Source: Cryptosporidium bovis
Lineage: Eukaryota > Apicomplexa > Conoidasida > Eucoccidiorida > Cryptosporidiidae
Direction of reading: 5' to 3'
Assembly (NCBI GenBank): GCA_009768925.2
Contig: VHIT02000033.1
Coordinates: 186,001 to 250,000, forward strand
DNA: 64,000 nt
Within the stretch, counting starts at the first letter, position 1. Every line of letters begins with the position of its first letter. The notes under the pieces are model-generated. The model ran no database searches. It saw only the letters and a program-made list of their open reading frames with translations, and had not been told where the DNA came from. Positions 63,601 through 64,000 of this stretch are shown here, in pieces. Made by a program: the position numbers and the translations under genes.

Positions 63601-64000
63601 TACTCCTTTGTCCTCTATTTTAGCGGACGAACGGCTTTTGGCCATTGTATCATTTTTTATTGAATGATCGGTATCTATATCATCAACTTTGGATATACCT
63701 TTATGATAAACTACTTCTGAGATGTATGTATCAAATTCTCTTGGTGATTTACATTTTTTATCTCCTCCAATCATGCAACCACACAATAAAGTTATTTGTG
63801 GTTCTGTTGATACGCTGCTAAAAAAACATTCTGTTCCTTCATTGTATGGTATACATTTATGAACGTATACTTTTTCACCTTCTTTCAACTCGCTTCCGCA
63901 GCTTAATTTCTCGACAGTTGAATTATTCCCAGAGTCTGCTTTGTAAATTTCCATTATTCTTACATTTTCTGATATTCCAAATCCACTAATTCCTGAAATT
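54691..64000 (-). CDS. Giant mosaic type I membrane protein: Ig-like (Big_5), sushi-like and DGIxNGDE repeats (partial; 5' end outside window)
   Basis: More than 3100 codons; the frame stays open to the window end. From the N-terminal side there are three Cys-rich units ending LCGC...PCD..EFD (near 63780, 63200 and 62720). Two bacterial-type Ig-like (SbsA/Big_5) domains follow, for example GAINVPINNTEIKLTFNRPM (about 62520-62090 and 61650-61280). About ten sushi-like modules ending 'C.DG.W....C' come next (61100-58390), with five DGIxNGDExGIDCGGxC repeats interspersed (59290-59080 and 58800-58630). Then there is a Cys-poor helical, Asn/Tyr-rich region (58300-56250) and three more sushi-like units (56120-55230). 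The protein ends with a membrane helix (LYSILFAPLIIGMFILAIVF, about 54935-55000) and a basic/Asn-rich cytoplasmic tail of about 80 aa. An adhesive surface role is inferred from the domain types. Confidence 0.88.
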   Translation of the reverse strand, partial: ISGISGFGISENVRIMEIYKADSGNNSTVEKLSCGSELKEGEKVYVHKCIPYNEGTECFFSSVSTEPQITLLCGCMIGGDKKCKSPREFDTYISEVVYHKGISKVDDIDTDHSIKNDTMAKSRSSAKIEDKGVLNVRSLQMDPCASCVNGYGLCYGTPKTCYGGFGNNPYEPPLILCVDGYDCRIKGKIIGEQITSRYKVAASPTIGCGVRILSNEESMFHSHNQWNCEGGNPFDCELHFGVGRRYNRSETNSNTMLLCGCPDFASSGMPCDEPAEFYFPVAQIKVVECTDNTHCMHNALASCNTDTNQCQGVLPSVAQIGLGTMRCLSRQSCTIANIGQFIGGEMYRVIQTAPYVKCGASVALDPDYYQKVQTQMEATGPGGMGLPCIVQGGDSGAPGSSNSNCAINLGANAILGINRLCGCSGVDRDGNGIPCDSAEDFDTDLGLLDVGECNTDKDCKTGQVCTEHKCLNDQLLPYPSYFLPLNHSNIVPPVKELVIGFNENIEFPKEWQPRRLVITSSVYYRNRPLEIPILPQKEGKAGGNSGSSGNHHNLFADEKSSSTSSRSGSDSGRWTWWNRSKNGHSQNGASQIPVLYSSEIRGRKLVITLDSRTPLPEDEYVIGLEPGAVIDLQGNPNDAVPIWTFTISRNVSCPYMYITGFGTNNGNVNGLYTPWKSPINNKAVWNGGERKQFYVYYSQQDDDGYSHSSGGGNGAWVIDRDLDSGDIIAYAESSLPDPHNHIPPDGKTTTWKKWSFLNSENDPEWLEHKDISIICKSYPEKSPPSLIGIQPSLGAINVPINNTEIKLTFNRPMNYGHWAWFNITGRNTGHLIHIPTDYEALYRGLYVISNQTSEVTLRPYEPLMEGEIYDITVELGALTDLTYQPWGNVGPNQLFFTTNGQVCPELDLSFHYDRNEMERVHIVYTNSPIKNNNDTDTVSGSENSKELAADSNASNNKRRNSLLFQAGTNAILTCIDGYSTALETSPNSKGSFGCISGNWKLLEGIECFQKCKPYPISSVSSQNYLIGEEYTVNSDDIPDEEQIKNEVSYHSNKGLVESEGEKTYAHGSKLKVTCVGTEGSEIVTCNDGTWSALKLICGTSCPPYALINDSYSFKSEKDLEKHTPDSEITIVCSKNSDKVIELSNGEMYLDNESKEFTLTCIQGHWRSKSKLNSEEGENKCFKRCNPIPKYQNNNIIDTNDNPYYIEYSSSSLDGNYKHGTLGRIRCSENWSIFEESSFSEMILTCYDGSWLIVDSKFDPKGLFSYSSIIEKHNFKCEKRCLDLEIFKNKAYVIENIIPERKTGVSGSKVRVKCDRDRGTTQMGTRKSDEIECTNGVWGVPKTVCLSNCNSPEVSLGSAYEVYDQLNSKKRGGFYQHGSRILISCSDQGTLIQGTDLSQAATCTNGEWVFDNALICASKCSMLKLQAKYKIVNQNLLDTPADTGDLRYITCSSNFGGSDIEEVLECKNGEWHPPKPTLECLSDCTLDTPKSHFYHNSRINLGSGFSVYSLHPYIRDNYEVLSTENGNMIKHGDWTSIRCKQGYVRKTGPIKDKLLCKNGIFQTPTLICQKPTCFDGIQNQGELGIDCGGKCDKKCPDTCFDGTLNGDEVSIDCGGSCGNDNCPKCDDGIKNGDETGIDCGGSQCPACQPCYGFPINIIPENTLLSIDGGFTYIEDLEKESFLIENMATASGSEIHIRCIPGWEKGDSLESKLLILSCNDGKWLLPDSNKEASMKCSPPTCDDGIQNGDEWGIDCGGSCENSCSTCFDGVKNGDETGIDCGGSSCRSCNYCDDKLIKKITSVGTYIVDYKGNQNEMSEYTTNNVDDNNKGVGNNHNQSFKHNAKLKIGCLGSDKVVSLTCSDGEWINAKFIDTLPCSGDRDYVNEDTYSGENDNNDYYLRLATYNNNSEREVRGSNNEFERAISIPFSSISYCNNNNSPCCELINTFADIWNGECGVMYRQGRDTMIKTFCKGKCMNKLRESLVLYENSKNGLNEAKINCESAESISLIIRNHLCQNTTNNNGDSCSYSFHETFLILNNPLLLLDQTKTFELVCDKDSCHRKNLRLIQALSRFTRLSKSKINAGNDYNFESNGDEYENVFVRKQSYSDNNQYNSYSYKQNKYQYNEYHNTDHRKGLTVNKRDNDVGDYWKQILLIQGEKALDLLCMFAKSPTNSKEKYSCIATSSKIIMPNTTSYSPIEWLSSMVSERKLQSISKNNVGENYVFKDNISSKCIRNLPEDVCFFQSMRVYGQLLYQVGREIRNKEMVRTGYLYRSIGRYYCQETVESKICGELLFKNVLLENGYDWWSSFYESSFGGITIRDACNPYYLNFSCTPHCKKKLIDQLHSKGCCYAAQLEIQRGILEIEKREEGEEEKNINKINQSVKQEHTDNNIETMGKLLIGKNNKIKKEYGDYYDYEYSYNNAKGLLYSKVNTERSIDYLEQRCGFSMDRVCSSGVKTDNILLEFKYKNLNYFEITNTLQEEYLRDSLRETVSTFLSLPISDIPRMRSWPGSYIVEILIDAGLSTRSVLGILEENSKQLETELNKYDEIDNEYGLRVKKITQSYSRSLSIKEPPSIPYVGTFDMDVLSNQLDYPTCSKPTLELLGIDDTDNSGNYYANGYDIVGETSLKQGSYRNLICKDSYNSVHSSRNTASQSYICDNGRWRKIQNESKIDCRKSCMPFSSNEITSKHFEYIRHLRKEYEGLNYIDDSFNSNTNINNVNYEKNKSLWNNYEVVDQEDYDDYSDNTYTYINENIFGNNYIGGASSYIINRNSNNEFESVYRDNYKKNNLISQYVISGIGTDHGSTRSITCSYGYVSDNPNIESETFKCDNGNWVSNLNDDDKFVCIKGTDSKFKYCKVSFITSIIGTVKYQVSELFDFSKQNNHKSDLKLFKITCSRGYENEKDPVLLACNNGNYYNIKGDTKTLSKNTDYEFMYDTVIKAVYGQDLKSNIELGSLTPIIPSISFTNTNSNIQDTYSIHKIVNCAPMKVMNLSESKGLSGPALYSILFAPLIIGMFILAIVFWFRKYKWKRNLIGNENNNRNKEIALAILDVNKKSNISDIENASFNTNDDNNDKTNSINVNGKTNYSSSRYSINKEKTNKKL
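58630..58800 (-). repeat. Two DGIxNGDExGIDCGG repeats
   Basis: Coding repeats reading DDGIQNGDEWGIDCGGSC and FDGVKNGDETGIDCGGSSC in tandem, within the membrane mosaic. Confidence 0.8.
59080..59290 (-). repeat. Three DGIxNGDExGIDCGG repeats
   Basis: Coding repeats FDGIQNQGELGIDCGGKC, FDGTLNGDEVSIDCGGSC and DDGIKNGDETGIDCGG in tandem, within the membrane mosaic. The GDE...DCGG loop could bind calcium (inference). Confidence 0.8.

Overview
The window looks like a nuclear segment of an apicomplexan, most likely Cryptosporidium or a close relative. The reasons are strongly AT-rich intergenic DNA, compact and almost intron-free genes, a few very short introns (53 to 90 nt, GT...AG), very large secreted or membrane proteins rich in Asn, Lys and Cys, an ISP-like acylated PH protein, and GGCGCC (E2F-like) and TGCATGCA (AP2-like) motifs in the gene-free gaps. 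The genus is inferred from these traits; species and chromosome cannot be told from the sequence alone.

Positions 1-24 kb are mainly housekeeping genes. In order they are a myosin with IQ motifs and an RCC1-type tail (cut by the window start), a spliced SH3BGR/glutaredoxin-like protein, spliced RPB11, a Rab11-type GTPase, NudC, coronin, an RWD/DUF1115 protein, a secreted purple acid phosphatase with a long extension, a secreted family-2-type glycosyltransferase, eEF1-gamma, ribosomal protein eL6, CDC14 phosphatase and a two-RRM RNA-binding protein. Several lie head to head across gaps of 0.5 to 1.4 kb (SH3BGR-like/RPB11, NudC/coronin, phosphatase/glycosyltransferase, eEF1G/eL6), and most of these gaps hold one GC-rich promoter-like motif. 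Convergent genes can be under 100 bp apart.

Positions 24-64 kb are dominated by very large lineage-specific proteins of the secretory pathway. They are a 1638-aa protein made of about seven ~220-aa modules, an 807-aa protein with five cysteine-framed modules and proline-rich linkers, a 1944-aa predicted secreted alpha-helical repeat protein, and a type I membrane mosaic of more than 3100 aa. The mosaic carries bacterial-type Ig-like domains, about 13 sushi-like modules and five DGIxNGDExGIDCGG-type repeats, and it runs past the window end. Two tandem ABCC/MRP-type transporters lie among them. Between the last two giants are an ISP-like protein (inner membrane complex marker) and a spliced 76-aa NEDD8-like modifier.

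I saw no rRNA, tRNA, CRISPR array, transposon or virus-like element. A few gaps longer than 1 kb contain splice-signal-bearing or short ORF candidates, reported with low confidence.
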